Assembly (NCBI GenBank): GCA_920105805.1
Contig: CAKKTI010000001.1
Coordinates: forward strand, 202,706 to 266,705
Reading direction: 5' to 3'
Length of the DNA stretch: 64,000 nt
From: Condylostoma magnum
Taxonomy: Eukaryota; Ciliophora; Heterotrichea; Heterotrichida; Condylostomatidae
The number at the start of each line of letters is the position of its first letter. The first letter of the stretch is position 1. A program made the position numbers and the translations under genes. The notes under the pieces were generated by a model. It had not been told where the DNA came from and ran no database searches. It saw only the letters and a list, made by a program, of their open reading frames with translations. This document shows positions 39,501 through 50,346 of the stretch, one piece after another.

Positions 39501-42500
39501 CAATACTTTGATTTGTTATATCTTCAGCAACTTCAATTTTCAGTACTTATTGCTCTATAGATACACTTGAGTAAGATTTATTCAAAAACACTAGATCTTT
39601 AGGCTCATTCAACCCAAAATTTCAGGTTAAAGCTGGACTCTGTATTTCAATTATTCCTCCAGCAGGAAGATTATGATCAAATGTAAACTGTAGATATAAA
39701 TCCACGTTTGTTAAGCCAGAGTAGGGAGGAATTGCTTGAATTAGTTAAATTGTGCTCGTACCTACTTCATCAGGTGTACTTACATTACAAAGCTACACAT
39801 TAATACCATGAAGCTGGTCTACTATGGCTCATGAGTTATCAACATAGGTATATGTTATTAAACTATCTAAATGATTTGTAGGCTCATCTGATGTTTTTTC
39901 ATTAATTGGAGGCATTACATTCTCTAATTTTACTTAGATCTATTTCTATGTATCAAAAGGCGCAAATTTTGCTATTTTATAAGTATTGTCTATTCTAGTA
40001 CATTCAATTTCTGAGTCTTATAGTGGTTCCAATCCTTCAACTATACAGTTACCTAATAGTGGACTTCAACTTGAGTTTAAAGTTACTTCGATTTTACTTA
40101 CATTAGTTAGTACATTGTCAGGAGTGAATTTTATTTCAACTGTTGAGCTGTATGATGATGGACCTCTTCCTTATATTTGTCTAGGTAATAACTCGTCTAT
40201 TGTAATGTCTCCATTTTTAACAGTAATTTAATTATCTGGACTAGTTCAACTAAATTTACCACAATTAGCAGGGTTAGATTCTCCGAATATAATTAATTAC
40301 TTTTTTGATGACCAAGGGGATGTTGTAATATCCTGTAGTTGCAGCTGACAGTCTGCACTAGAGCATGTTCCTTATGCTATTATCGTGGGAAATTAAAAGT
40401 TATTATTGTCTATTCCTTCAATAATCTTAGCTTCTAGGGTAATATCATTTGTATCTTTTAGTATTAGTTTAGAACTAGTAAGTTTAAATCCAGCAGGTAG
40501 TTAAAATGAATAAAAGGTTTAAGTGCCGGGAGTAGTTAGGCCAGTTGTTAATAATTGAGGAATTTGAGTAGAAATGCTTAATTCTGCATCACTCTATGCC
40601 AAACTTATTGCATTGGATATATTATAAGTATCAGGCAATTCTAAGCTTAATGATTAGGCTAAAATAAATTTCATTGTAGGATCAAATTCTTGTAATGTGT
40701 AAAAAATTTAGATTTAGAAATCCTTTGATGTAGAAGATACACTTTATATACTACTATAAATAATATAATCAGTTCCTGTTTAATATTATGACTGGTTTGT
40801 AATTTATATAGTCTTTTACTGGAGTTTTTTCACAATATTATCTTCAAATCCTCCTTCTGTAATAGAAGGGAAAGAATCCCCGATTTTCAAGCCTGTTCCT
40901 AGATTATCAGAGTAATTTGAGTTAAATTAAATCTCTAGTTTATAATTATACCCAGGCTTTGAAGCGTTTATAAAGAAATTTACTTAGAAGGTTAATTCAA
41001 AGGCATTTCCACAGAGTCTTTAGATGTTATAACTACTAAGTAGATTTGGCTCAAAGGTTAAAATTTGGCTAGAAACGTATTCAACTTGATTCAACTCCAG
41101 AAGCATCCAAGATTCATATCTTGTGTATTTATTACTAGCAACAGCTGGAAATTTGATTAAATTTGGAGTACCTGCTGAATCTACTGTATTATAAAATGCA
41201 ATATTAAAGCCTGTTTTACCAGAAAAGTCAATGTTTTCTATTATTAAGTTTTGATCTTATACTTAAATAGAGTATGGAGTTTCTGATGTGAGATTAAATC
41301 TAGCTATATTGCCAACATTACTGCTCTACAGTTTATAAGATAAAGATTAATTTACAAAAATTGAATAATCTTGCATACCTGAGTGGTTTAAAGGTAATTC
41401 TATGGTAAGATCTCCATAACCCGAACTTATTACACTTTTAACTGGCTAAACTATATAATTTAAGTATTTTAATTCATCTAAAACATATCCTGTATATTAG
41501 ACAGAATTTAATCCATCTATGTCAGCATATATAAGACTGAAATTAGCTGATTTTTTTATTTTCTCTTCATCAAATTCAAAGCCTGCACTTGCATTAGAAT
41601 CAATAACAGTTTCTCCATCACTGTAATAAGAAGTAGCTGATATAGATGCTTAATTATGCCAGAAATTAGTAAGCACTGTCACATCAAAAGTTGCATTAAA
41701 ATCAGCATAGGAATTAACATTGATGATTAACTTGTTTTATTCAACAGTGCATTCGATATCCCTATCAATCCATTCCAAGTAGCAATATCCTTTATAGTCA
41801 GGATATTCCTCTAGGTCTTCATCCAATTTCCAACTAGGGTTAAATATATCAACATTCTATACCAGAATCTCAATTTTCCCGCCTACAGGTATAGGATTTT
41901 GTATGATAATTTGTATATCTGTATAAATTACTAAACCTTTGGTTAATTTTTCTTTAGGTAAATTACTATGAGGCTTTCAATTTGAAATTTACAACGACCC
42001 AGGACTTGTTTAAGGTCCACCTCCTTAATACTCCCTAAGCAAATTGGTAGTCCACAATCTCCGTATATTCAGCTTCCAATCATAAACCTAAAAGTTAGCC
42101 TGGGGCGACTTAAATCCATCAATCATTATCCTTACAGTTACCTTTTAATCCTCAAACTAATCTACATCAATTGCCTATGATATTCCGTATATTAAAATAG
42201 ATCTATCGCTTTTATTCTGAATACATTCTAATTTTTTATTATTCCTCATAGATTTTAGTACATCTTGCCCGTTTACGTCCTATGCCACACATGACGGTAT
42301 CCCTGAAAAAGTCCAATTACTAGCTGCCTTTATACTGACAAGATCATATGCAAAGAAATCAAAATCAATGTCAAATGTGAAGTACAGAATTGCATCACTT
42401 AGTAAATCTACTTTTCCTTCCTCAACATTTTCCACTACTAACTGATACCCTGTCTACGATTTTTCCTTTATATAAACCGACCCAAAACTAGTATTAATAT

Positions 42501-42891
42501 CGATAATCTGTCCATCCTCATGGGCACGAGTAATCAAAGCAAAAGGTGAGGTCCCGCCCTTATCATCTCCTAGTAAAACATCATCCACTTCCACAGTCAA
42601 CTCCGACCCCTCAGCTTGCTCCTCCTCATAAACATACACAAACTTCTAATTACCATTAGGCCCTATGATTTAATCAGGAAATCTAATCTCAACTAGGCCT
42701 TTTGCTGGAATTATGCTTTAAATTCTAAATTTGAATCTCATTTTCACAGTTGCCCCTACATCTGTCCTGGACATCTCTATTGGAGTCCTTGTTCAATTAT
42801 CTTATCACCACGTCAGTCTTCCTGGCTCATAACTCAAATCCCTGGAGTGTTCTAGTAATGCTGAAACTGTAAATAGCACAAAAACTATCAT
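36517..42891 (-). CDS. Giant secreted, probably GPI-anchored repeat protein (2124 residues)
   Basis: One uninterrupted frame from ATG 42891, with a hydrophobic signal peptide (MIVFVLFTVSALLEHSRD). About 2060 residues of beta-rich, Asn/Ser/Thr-rich sequence follow, without CxxC arrays, like repeated Ig-like or adhesin modules. The C-terminus is a hydrophobic tail (MIAIWAILLYLV) just before TAG 36519, as in a GPI-anchor signal. If that TAG is read as Gln, the tail runs ~16 residues further to a TAA 2 nt before the DYRK start. It probably coats the cell or cilium; no named family is recognised. The start is only 15 nt after the uL14 stop and in the same frame. In GRLTWWQDNW two Trp are TGA. Confidence 0.78.
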
Positions 42892-42906
42892 TTATAAGAA
42901 ACTTAA

Positions 42907-43329
42907 CTAAATAATTGCCCCTGCGTTTGCTGAGATTCTAGGCCATAAGTCTGCACATTCTTTGGCTACGGGTCCTGATACACCAGATCCTTTCATTTCT
43001 CCCTTTGGATTGACTATGACACCTGCATTGTCCTCGCAACATATAAAAACACCGTCGGGGCGTCGCCAGGTTTTCCTCTGTCGTACTATAACTCCTTATA
43101 GAACCTTTTTCTTTAGGTCTTGCTTTCCCTTTTTGACTGTCATTAGAACCATGTCTCCGACCGAAGCAGCTGGAAGTCTGTTTAATCTGCTTCCCCATCC
43201 AACCACTGCCATTATGTAAAGGATTTTAGCTCCAGTGTTGTCTGCACAGTTAAGAGTTGCTGCTACTGGAAGACCTAGAGTTACTCGCAATTTAGCACCT
43301 GATGCTCCGCCTCGACCTCTTTTACTCAT
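42907..43329 (-). CDS. RPL23: Large-subunit ribosomal protein uL14
   Basis: Exactly 140 residues, the length of human RPL23. Blocks include [67 protein letters not shown] and [14 protein letters not shown]. It sits at the subunit interface near the sarcin-ricin loop and the elongation-factor binding site. The family ends a few residues after LWPRI, and here a TAG (42907-42909) falls at that spot, followed by no in-frame TGA before the next gene. This is among the clearest evidence that TAG terminates in this genome. One internal TAA (LQGVIV) is Gln. Codon use is more GC-rich than in the neighbours, as expected for a highly expressed gene. Confidence 0.97.
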
Positions 43330-43543
43330 TTTTTTTATATTGGTTTAAAAAGGGGATTCAAGGTATAGCTTGATAGAATTTAACTTATTTATATTCTGAA
43401 GTCCAAATACTGGAAATTCAAACACACTATCATCCAAAACCCTTAAATAACAACTTTTCTTTTGATTGCATAATAACTTCCAGCCTTTCTAAATACCACC
43501 TCATAAAACTTTCTGAACCATTTTCTCAAGCCAACATAAAAAT

Positions 43544-44401
43544 ATGATCACCTCTAAAATCTCTCGAACCTTTTCAGCATAACCATACAACCCAATGCGC
43601 TACCTCTAAAGCCATGTTCCAACTCGCTCAGCTACAAAGGAAGAAATCTACCAAGAAGTGGAAAAGAATTCTGTTGATGCTCCTTAACTAGTACACAACA
43701 TGCGCCATATAAACCCAGTCCGTCAATCAGGCCCAGTTCCTCTTTTCGACGGCCCTTTTACTATGGAAGACATGCTTAAGGCGAGTTACTAAGAGTACTT
43801 TAAGCTTAATGACATCTGTCACGCTAGTACTGACGCTGAGGAAATAATGAGAAGAGTTCCGGGCATAACAAGAGAAGAAGCTGAGTATATACGTACTTTA
43901 GGACTAACCCCGGATGATGAAGTAGAAATTGCTTATTGGTATAAGAACATTGGCTATGATATATACTACCCTCTAAACTTAACCTATACTCTGAGATAAG
44001 TAGTAACTAACAGCAAGGGAGAGAGAGTAGAGGTAGTATGGCCAGCGTAATCTTGGGACGAATGTGGAGACTTGCATGTTGACACTGCCTTACAGGATTA
44101 CCAGTTTTACACTACTAGGCATTGGGAGGCTTATTCTGGGGATGAGTGGTATAAGTATGTTAATAATTAAGACCTGGGAGTCCCTGATACTTTCTTCGAG
44201 TATGATAAGAATACTAAGCATATGTTGCTAATTATTGGAGATCAGCTTGATGAACTGACTGATCAGGAAAGGCCTTGGGCCACTGCACCTAATCCAAATG
44301 CTAGGAAGGAGTTGTGGAGAAGTCAGGAGAAGCTGCAAGAGATGGAGGAGATGAAGGATCCCAATTGGAAGCATATGTCTCCAGATGATTAGTTAGATTG
44401 A
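43544..44401 (+). CDS. Unknown 285-residue protein, possibly mitochondrial
   Basis: ATG 43544 to TGA 44399, 285 residues. The start MITSKISRTFSAQPYN is basic and Ser/Thr-rich with no early acid, compatible with a mitochondrial targeting peptide. The body is rich in Trp, Tyr and acids (EIAYWYKNIGYDIYYPLN, EVVWPAQSWDECGDLHV, TTRHWEAYSGDEWYKY) and has few UAR codons and a higher GC third position, like the housekeeping genes here. I do not recognise a family; the profile fits ciliate-specific subunits of mitochondrial complexes, which is a guess. The stop is the TGA after SPDDQLD; reading it as Trp would give an incoherent tail. It diverges from uL14 by 214 nt. Confidence 0.68.
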
Positions 44402-44640
44402 GATAGAATTATAACCAATAAATGGCAACTAATCCTCTTTCCAGCAAAGTTAGGTACATTATATCAAGTTCTATGAATTAGGGAAAGGAAATTAGGTATT
44501 ATGTAAGAAAGACTAAACATTATATACAGGTATTTAGCAGTAACTCCAATTCGGACTTTTAAGCATGAGGGGAACTTAGAATAAGTTAAAATGGGGAAAA
44601 GTTTTAAAAAATCTCGTTTAAGGATAGTGTATAATCAGAG

Positions 44641-45645
44641 ATGGAATTACCTCCAAGATTTGGAGATATTTTACTTAAATTATAAACGTATAAACCAGGA
44701 CATTACAGGTATCCAGAGGATTGCGACCAATTATAAAGCAATGATGATAGATTTATTAACTGAATTACAACTGAGTTTTTTACAACAATCGAAGAATTTG
44801 GCCAGTAAGTTTTCCAATGGAATTAATAGAACCCAGATAGAAAATAAAAATATGAGGTAAAAACCTTAACTGTTACTAGAGAACTCTGTGATGTGTATTA
44901 AATTTAATGGGAGGCGAGAGTGGAAAGAATTGAGTAGAAAATTATTATGAATTTGGAGGGTGGGGAAGTTAAGATTGAGTTTATAATCTACCCTGCGACT
45001 TAAAATGATATTGAGCAGCCAGATGTAGTAAGATAGTTATAAAGAGGAGTTTTATTAGAATATGGTAATCATTAAAATACAAACTCAATTATTATTTTTA
45101 ATGATGATTATAGTGGAATTATAGATAATGCAATTACTACAAGGAGAGATGAAATTTAAGGATTAATAGAAGCTTCATCAAGTTACGAGGTTTAAGACTT
45201 TTTATCTGGCGAGGCAGTACAACAAGACGGTGATTAATTAGGTTGATTAAGTTTTTCTAAATTTTGCCTTATTTAAGAAATGATGAAATTGGCTTGTAAA
45301 GGAGTTTTAGATAGTAAACATCCTACCATTTTTATAACTAGTGTAATTTTACAATGGATTAAGAACTTTGATAACAAAGATCTTTCCTTAGCTATTGATT
45401 TGAGTTTAGACTATGTATTAATTATTTCTCTATTATACTTTTATATGCTTTTAATATAAAATAGAGGGATTATTGAGCAATATATTACAGCTTTTATGTC
45501 TATTTACGCTGATTAAGACAACATATTGATAATATAATAGGATTATATAGCTTTTAAAGCTGTTGTATCAAAATAATGTAGATAATATTTCAGATTTAGA
45601 AAAATGATTCCAACTTTTATAGCTTTAATAGCATATTCCCTTTGA
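44641..45645 (+). CDS. Unknown 334-residue protein
   Basis: ATG 44641, frame coherent to TGA 45643, about 334 residues. The N-terminal half is hydrophilic with a compact folded look (MELPPRFGDILLKL, GHYRYPEDCDQL, FINWITTEFFTTIEEF). The middle has a beta-type stretch (GGEVKIEFIIYPATQND). The C-terminal half is more hydrophobic with possible membrane helices (LDYVLIISLLYFYMLLI, MIPTFIALIAYSL). I recognise no family. A different 89-codon frame at 44591-44860 is a shadow: it loses sense after ~85 residues, while this frame stays coherent. It converges on citrate synthase, stop to stop about 96 nt. Confidence 0.6.
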
Positions 45646-45741
45646 TATAAATTCCATTCATAAATATGTGCCTATAAGGCTCCGAGTCAACTTATAATAA
45701 TTATAACGAGAATGAGAAATTACCATTTACCATTGTTTAAA

Positions 45742-47179
45742 TCATTTCTTAACATACTTAAACTAACTATTCTTTGGTACTCTTCTTGCATCAGTTAGCA
45801 TTTTAGTAGCTTTTAATTCGAAATTGAATGGTTGCCTTTAATCCATTGGTACTAATTATCTCAAACTTTCTCCTACATAATTCGCACTAGGTCTTACAAG
45901 TTTATTTCACTATCAAGCTAGAACTCCCTCCAGTGAGCAATCAATCCAGCTATTCGAGATGAGGAAAAAGTCAGCATAATGATATCATCCGGAATACCTA
46001 TTGCTCTATGAACAAACCCATTATAAGTATCAGAATTCGCGTATATTTATCGTTTAATAAAATACTCATCATTTGAGGCTTACCTCTCTAGCTCGACTGC
46101 TATATCAAATAAAGGATCTTTTCCAAAAGTTTCGAATAATTCCTCTGCAATCTTTCTAGAAAGTTTTAGTCTAGGGTCTTTGTTCTTATATATTCTATGC
46201 CCAAATCCAAACAGTTTCTTTTCCCCATTTCTGACCTGATCTAAAAATTTCGGTATATTTTCAACAGAACCGATCTCTTCAAGCATAGCAATAACAGTTT
46301 AATTGGCCCCGCCATGTCTCCTTCCTATAACTGTTGCAAGGGCTCCTGCCATGCATGAATAAATATCAGCATCCGTGGAAGCAACATGTCTAATTGCAGC
46401 TGTAGATGAGTTCAATTCGTGCTCAGCAAGCACTATATTCCATGCGTTAAGTGCCTTGACAACTTCTTTTGCCGGTTTATAATTGGCGTCACCATTGAAA
46501 TCCATCATGTATACTAAGTTCTCAATAACACCTAAATTAGGATTTGGGTGTACAAACTCTTTTCTAAATCTCCGCCTGTATATTGCTGCAATTATTCCAA
46601 TCATACTGCCCATGCATCTGTGAATTTGTTAGTTCATTAATAGTGGGTCCTTATATGGGTTTTCGTAAGCATACATAGATGATTTTATTCTGGGTATAAT
46701 GTGGACATGGCGGCATAGCAGCATCCAATGATTGAAAAAGGATGAGAACCTCTATCAAAGGTAGATATTATGGCTAAAATACTCGGAGGAAGTGCTATAT
46801 GGGATACTATTTGCCTTTCCCAGAACTCCAATTAAGTCTTGGTAGGTAATTCCCCATAGATCAAAAGGAAGGCAGTCTCCATATAAGTCGTACTCTCAAC
46901 CAACTATTCAATAGAGTAGCCGCGATATGTTAGAGTTCCCTCTTTGGCGTTGATTTATGAGATACTGCTGGAGCATACGAGTAGATTCATTTATGCTTAG
47001 TCGTAAATCTTTAATCCTTCTTCTCCCTTTACAATCTTCTTAAACTCCATAGCCTATACGTGAGAGTTCTCTATGGGGATTTCGTACACTTTTCCTGTAC
47101 GGTTGTCAGTGACTGTTAGGGAATTGGATGCTGTAAGATGATTTTATAGTAGATGCAGCCGTTTTATAGCAATGTCCAT
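45742..47179 (-). CDS. Citrate synthase, with two apparent -1 frame changes
   Basis: About 479 residues. It condenses acetyl-CoA and oxaloacetate to citrate (TCA or glyoxylate cycle). Family blocks: EEGLKIYDQAQMN, LTYRGYSIEQL, LLIYGELPTK, GSMIGIIAAIYRRRFRKEF, IENLVYMMDF, IGRRHGGAN, GFGHRIYKNKDPR, IAGLIAHWRE, KLVRPSANYVG. The frame moves by -1 twice: around 46660-46690, between LYPEQ and YENPYKDP, and around 45900-45912, between REFQLDSE and NKLVRP. Each falls at a short A run. The rest is well conserved, so this is more likely sequence error or recoding than decay. No clear transit peptide or C-terminal SKL is seen. The stop is TGA at 45742-45744 after KYVKK. Confidence 0.9.
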
Positions 47180-47813
47180 CTTAAATTTATTTAAGGCTAA
47201 CCAATTTTAATTTTACCTCAATTAAACAACTGTGAACTTATTCATAAGGTGTGACATAACTTAATATCAACTAAAACTATTTAAATAGAGGGAATATAAC
47301 AATTCGTCTATACTAATAAGTATAGGATAATAGGTGACTATTCAAATATCAACAGTAATTAATTTAGGAAGCAAAAAGATTACAAAAGGTGTAATAAATT
47401 GTAGTGTTTATAATTAAATATCAATACCCTTGAGTAATTAAAGGTAAAGACTTTTTAAATCTAGAAGCACCAACCCTGGATTGGGTATACGAAGGCGTTT
47501 GGAAGATTCCTGATGCAGATATAAATTATTTAGGTAAAATAAGAACAAAGGGATTTTATATTCACAGGTGAATAAACTCAAACATACAAGAAAAATCAAC
47601 TAGATTTTCAACTTTGTGTATACTTTGAATGTGAAGAGGTCCGAGTATAATTATATATAACAATATTTAATACATAAATAGGTTAAGTATTGAATAATTC
47701 CAACTTCACAAGCTCAAGCAAAACAATATAATTCATTACCAACTGTATTAAATTGAACTAAACACTAATAACTAATATCTAAACTTAATGTAAAACAATA
47801 AATATTGGTCAAA
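47180..47813 (+). other. Divergent intergenic region with a coding-like block (47370-47760)
   Basis: Between the starts of citrate synthase and uS10. The flanks look like ordinary AT-rich promoter DNA. Within it, one plus frame around 47455-47575 reads LEAPTLDWVYEGVWKIPDAD then YLGKIRTKGFYIH. The next frame around 47550-47760 reads FIFTGEQTQTYKKNQLD, FQLCVYFECEEVRVQLYITI and GQVLNNSNF. Both are protein-like, but neither has a good start in the visible sequence. It could be a small gene needing a frame change, a decayed gene, or chance. I do not assign a function. Confidence 0.25.
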
Positions 47814-48188
47814 ATGGCATCGGAAGAGTAAAGCTATGACAAGTCAAAGGTAAAGGGCCAAGAGGGTGAATCCAAACCTTAATAAATAAGATTTATCCTT
47901 TCTTCAATAAATTTAAGAGCATTAGAGAACATTACTAGTAGATTACTAAAAAGTGCACAAGGGGAGAAATTGCAGACAATAGGCCCAGTTAGATATCCTA
48001 CAAAAGTTCTTCGGTTGACAACTAGAAAGAGTCCATGTGGTAACGGAACTGCTACATTTGATAGGTGGGAAATGAGAATCCATAAAAGAATTGTTACCTT
48101 GATTTGTCCAGCGGAATATATTAAAAAGGTTACTGACTTCGCAATTGATCCAGGTGTTGAAGTAGAGGTTCATCTTTCTGATATTTAG
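47814..48188 (+). CDS. RPS20: Small-subunit ribosomal protein uS10
   Basis: 124 residues; human RPS20 has 119. After a short acidic/basic leader (MASEEQSYDKSKVKG), the conserved core follows: IRFILSSINLRALENI, GPVRYPTKVLRLTTRKSPCG, GTATFDRWEMRIHKRIV and PGVEVEVHLSDI. It binds the 18S rRNA 3' domain in the 40S head. The family ends at EVEVTIADA or similar, and here TAG (48186-48188) follows VHLSDI exactly. No TGA lies in frame for over 150 nt downstream, so TAG must terminate. Internal UAR codons at EEQ and PQQ are Gln, so one short gene shows both uses. A standard-code caller misses its first 52 residues. Confidence 0.97.
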
Positions 48189-48338
48189 TTTTAGTAAGCT
48201 TTGTTATAAGAATTGCTTAGATTATGTGTTACATTACTAATCATTCAATACAATAAATTAACTTTTGCCAATCATCTGTATACACTTATTACATTGCATA
48301 TTAGCCAAAACAAAATAAACATTTTAAACATAATAAGC

Positions 48339-48728
48339 TTAATCCTGCCAATAGTCTTCCTCAGGTCTTTTAACCAAACAGCAAAATTTATGTTTCTTCC
48401 CAGATCCACATGGACATGGCTTGTTTCTTATTCGAGGATTACTCGGAACAGTAAAATCTTCCTCATCTGAACTGTATACATTCGAATAATTTCCTCGTAT
48501 ATGTGCTTCAACCTGCTTTTTGGTAGTACTTCCAACAATAGATCTACAATTTTTATTGAAAACACTATAAGCACTAGCCCCACTACGAGTTCCTAAACTT
48601 GTAAAAATAATAGTAATAGCAGATAAAATGAAAAAGATTGAGCCAAATCCCTGATAAATGAATCAAATAAACACTGCAATTCAGGTAATCGAACAAGCTG
48701 AAATTTTTATTAGATTTTTATTATCCAT
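48339..48728 (-). CDS. SAYSvFN-domain protein with C-terminal SEC-C zinc motif
   Basis: A 129-residue protein. Membrane helices near the N-terminus (WIAVFIWFIYQGFG, IFFILSAITIIFTSLGTR; two Trp are TGA) lead into SGASAYSVFNKNCRSIVGS, the signature of the SAYSvFN domain (SAYSD1 family). The C-terminus carries CPCGSGKKHKFCC, a complete SEC-C zinc motif. SAYSD1 in animals is an ER protein linked to translocon and stalled-ribosome quality control; SEC-C motifs bind zinc and are found on ribosome- or SecA-related proteins. The pairing fits an ER ribosome-associated factor, which is inference. TAA 48339-48341 follows DYWQD. Its ATG lies one base after the stop of the gene upstream. Confidence 0.87.
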
Positions 48729-48729
48729 A

Positions 48730-49575
48730 TTAATTTTCTATTTCTGAAACTCTTGGAACAAACATAGCATCAAAATAAGACTTGATCTTCAATAAAGCTT
48801 CACGGTACTCTCCTAGTAGTTTTACAGTTTTGTTATAATCATCCCTAAGTCTAATCACTTCACTTTTTAGCACTTTCTTGTGTCTATTTAGCTCTAATTT
48901 CTCCGTTTCATACTAAGATAACTCACTTCTCATATTCTCCATATCAGTTTTCTAAGTATTGTATAATGATTCTAAAGTCTAGGAGGCTTCTTATGCTTAT
49001 TATTACGCAATTGATAGCCTATCCTGCAAATCTTAAACTTTATTCATAGATTTAGAGCTGATTGACTTAGAGATTCTTAGCTGGTCATTAGCTTATTTCA
49101 ACTGTTTTTACAATTCACTGATTTTACCATCCTGCTCCCAGATCTTCTTAGCCAGGAACTCTTTGACTGCATTTGCTGTTCTTAGCTGAGACAATGCTTC
49201 TTCCTTTGAAATAACTTCGTTTTCAGCTTGTGATTAAACAGAGTCAGTTTACTTTACTCTGCCAATAACCCCAATACCTCCGATCATTAACTGCTTTTGC
49301 CTACTAGCTTCTTTATATATTAAAATCTAGAATGTCCTAGAACGAATCATCCTATCAAAGAATTTACAGGTTTCACTTATACATGGAATATCCTCATAAA
49401 AATCTATATAAGTAAGGATTTTCCTTATAACCCTCCTGGGAAGTAGTATAAGGGGTGATTATTACTATATTTCCTAAGGCTCTGTCTGAGTTTCTTGTTA
49501 CTAAACATCACAGTCTTACTCATTCTTAATGTCTTGAAATATAAGCTGGAGTTGTCCTACAATATTGTCATACAT
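48730..49575 (-). CDS. Coiled-coil protein with N-terminal F-box-like motif
   Basis: 281 residues, ATG 49575 to TAA 48732. Residues ~45-95 (LLPRRVIRKILTYIDFYEDI, then CISETCKFFDRMIRSRTF) follow the F-box pattern of LP..V...I..YL..... followed by a C/S...K.F segment. The rest is one long coiled coil (EEALSQLRTANAVKEF, QLKQANDQLRISKS, ELSQYETEKLELNRHKKVLK). If it is a true F-box, it would bind SKP1 in an SCF ligase; that is an inference from pattern alone. The stop is one base before the SAYSvFN ATG, in another frame. The start is 12 nt from the divergent dynein p28 start. Confidence 0.7.
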
Positions 49576-49587
49576 TTCACTACAAAA

Positions 49588-50313
49588 ATGGATTGTCCAC
49601 TGCGTTAAACCTTACTTAAATACGGTCCTCCAATTGATATAACAAACGAGCCTGATGTACATGAAAATAAAAACATTGCTTAAGTTAGCCAGCAAAATAT
49701 ACAATTGCCACATGGGTCTAATTCTAATATAGAAGAGTACTTAAACGCTATTTTTCCTCCTAGACAATGGACTGAAAACGAGCGTAAGTATATTCAGTAC
49801 GTTTCCACTGAGCAAGTTCATAGAGTAAATGTACGGGATTTGCATAAGGAGCTAGATCAACTAATCATTGAGCGTTAAGCCAAAACTACTGAAATTTGCC
49901 CGGTAAGAAGAGAAATCTATTCCTAATTTTTTGACGAAGTTATAAGGCAAGTTACTTTAGAATGTCTAGAAAGAGGGCTTTTATTTGTTAGAGTTAGAGA
50001 TGAAATTAAAATGACTATTGCTGCTTATAAAACATTGTATGATATTTCAATTACTTTCGGTATAAGGAAACAATTGCAAGCTGAAGAAGGAAAGGTTGAA
50101 ATGGAGAATAAAGAAGAAGAGTTGAAAAATAAAAGGATTTTATTAGAAAACAGGAAAAATGAACTGCTTAATAGAAAGGAGGCTCTGGTTAGGAAATACT
50201 AAGAGAAAAAAATTGCGGAAGAGGCTAAAAAGAAGGCAGAGTTGGAGTTTTTAACTAATCAAGGAGTTAATCTAGAAAAGTTTTTGAAGGGATTAGAGAA
50301 TAATAAAGCTTGA
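49588..50313 (+). CDS. DNALI1: Axonemal inner-arm dynein light chain p28
   Basis: 241 residues, matching axonemal dynein light intermediate polypeptide (p28/DNALI1, ~258 in human). Diagnostic blocks: LHKELDQLIIERQ, AKTTEICPVRREIYSQFFDE, IRQVTLECLERGLLFVRVRD, EIKMTIAAYKTLYDISITFG. A C-terminal coiled coil follows (ELKNKRILLENRKNELLNRK). It belongs to single-headed inner-arm dyneins in cilia and binds actin and centrin or p28-class heavy chains. Conserved Gln at ERQ (49876) and YSQ (49924) are both TAA, which is excellent evidence for TAA as Gln. The stop is TGA at 50311-50313 after ENNKA. The start is the ATG 12 nt from the divergent neighbour. Confidence 0.95.
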
Positions 50314-50346
50314 TTAGTCTTTTATACAGTTTTTATTTAAATGTTA

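Noticed and set aside
42938-43219. ORFs overlapping uL14 on both strands
   Set aside because: They are out-of-frame or antisense shadows of uL14, which is certain.
44591-44860. 89-codon plus-strand ORF
   Set aside because: It is a shadow in another frame of the gene at 44641-45645, whose frame stays coherent ten times longer.
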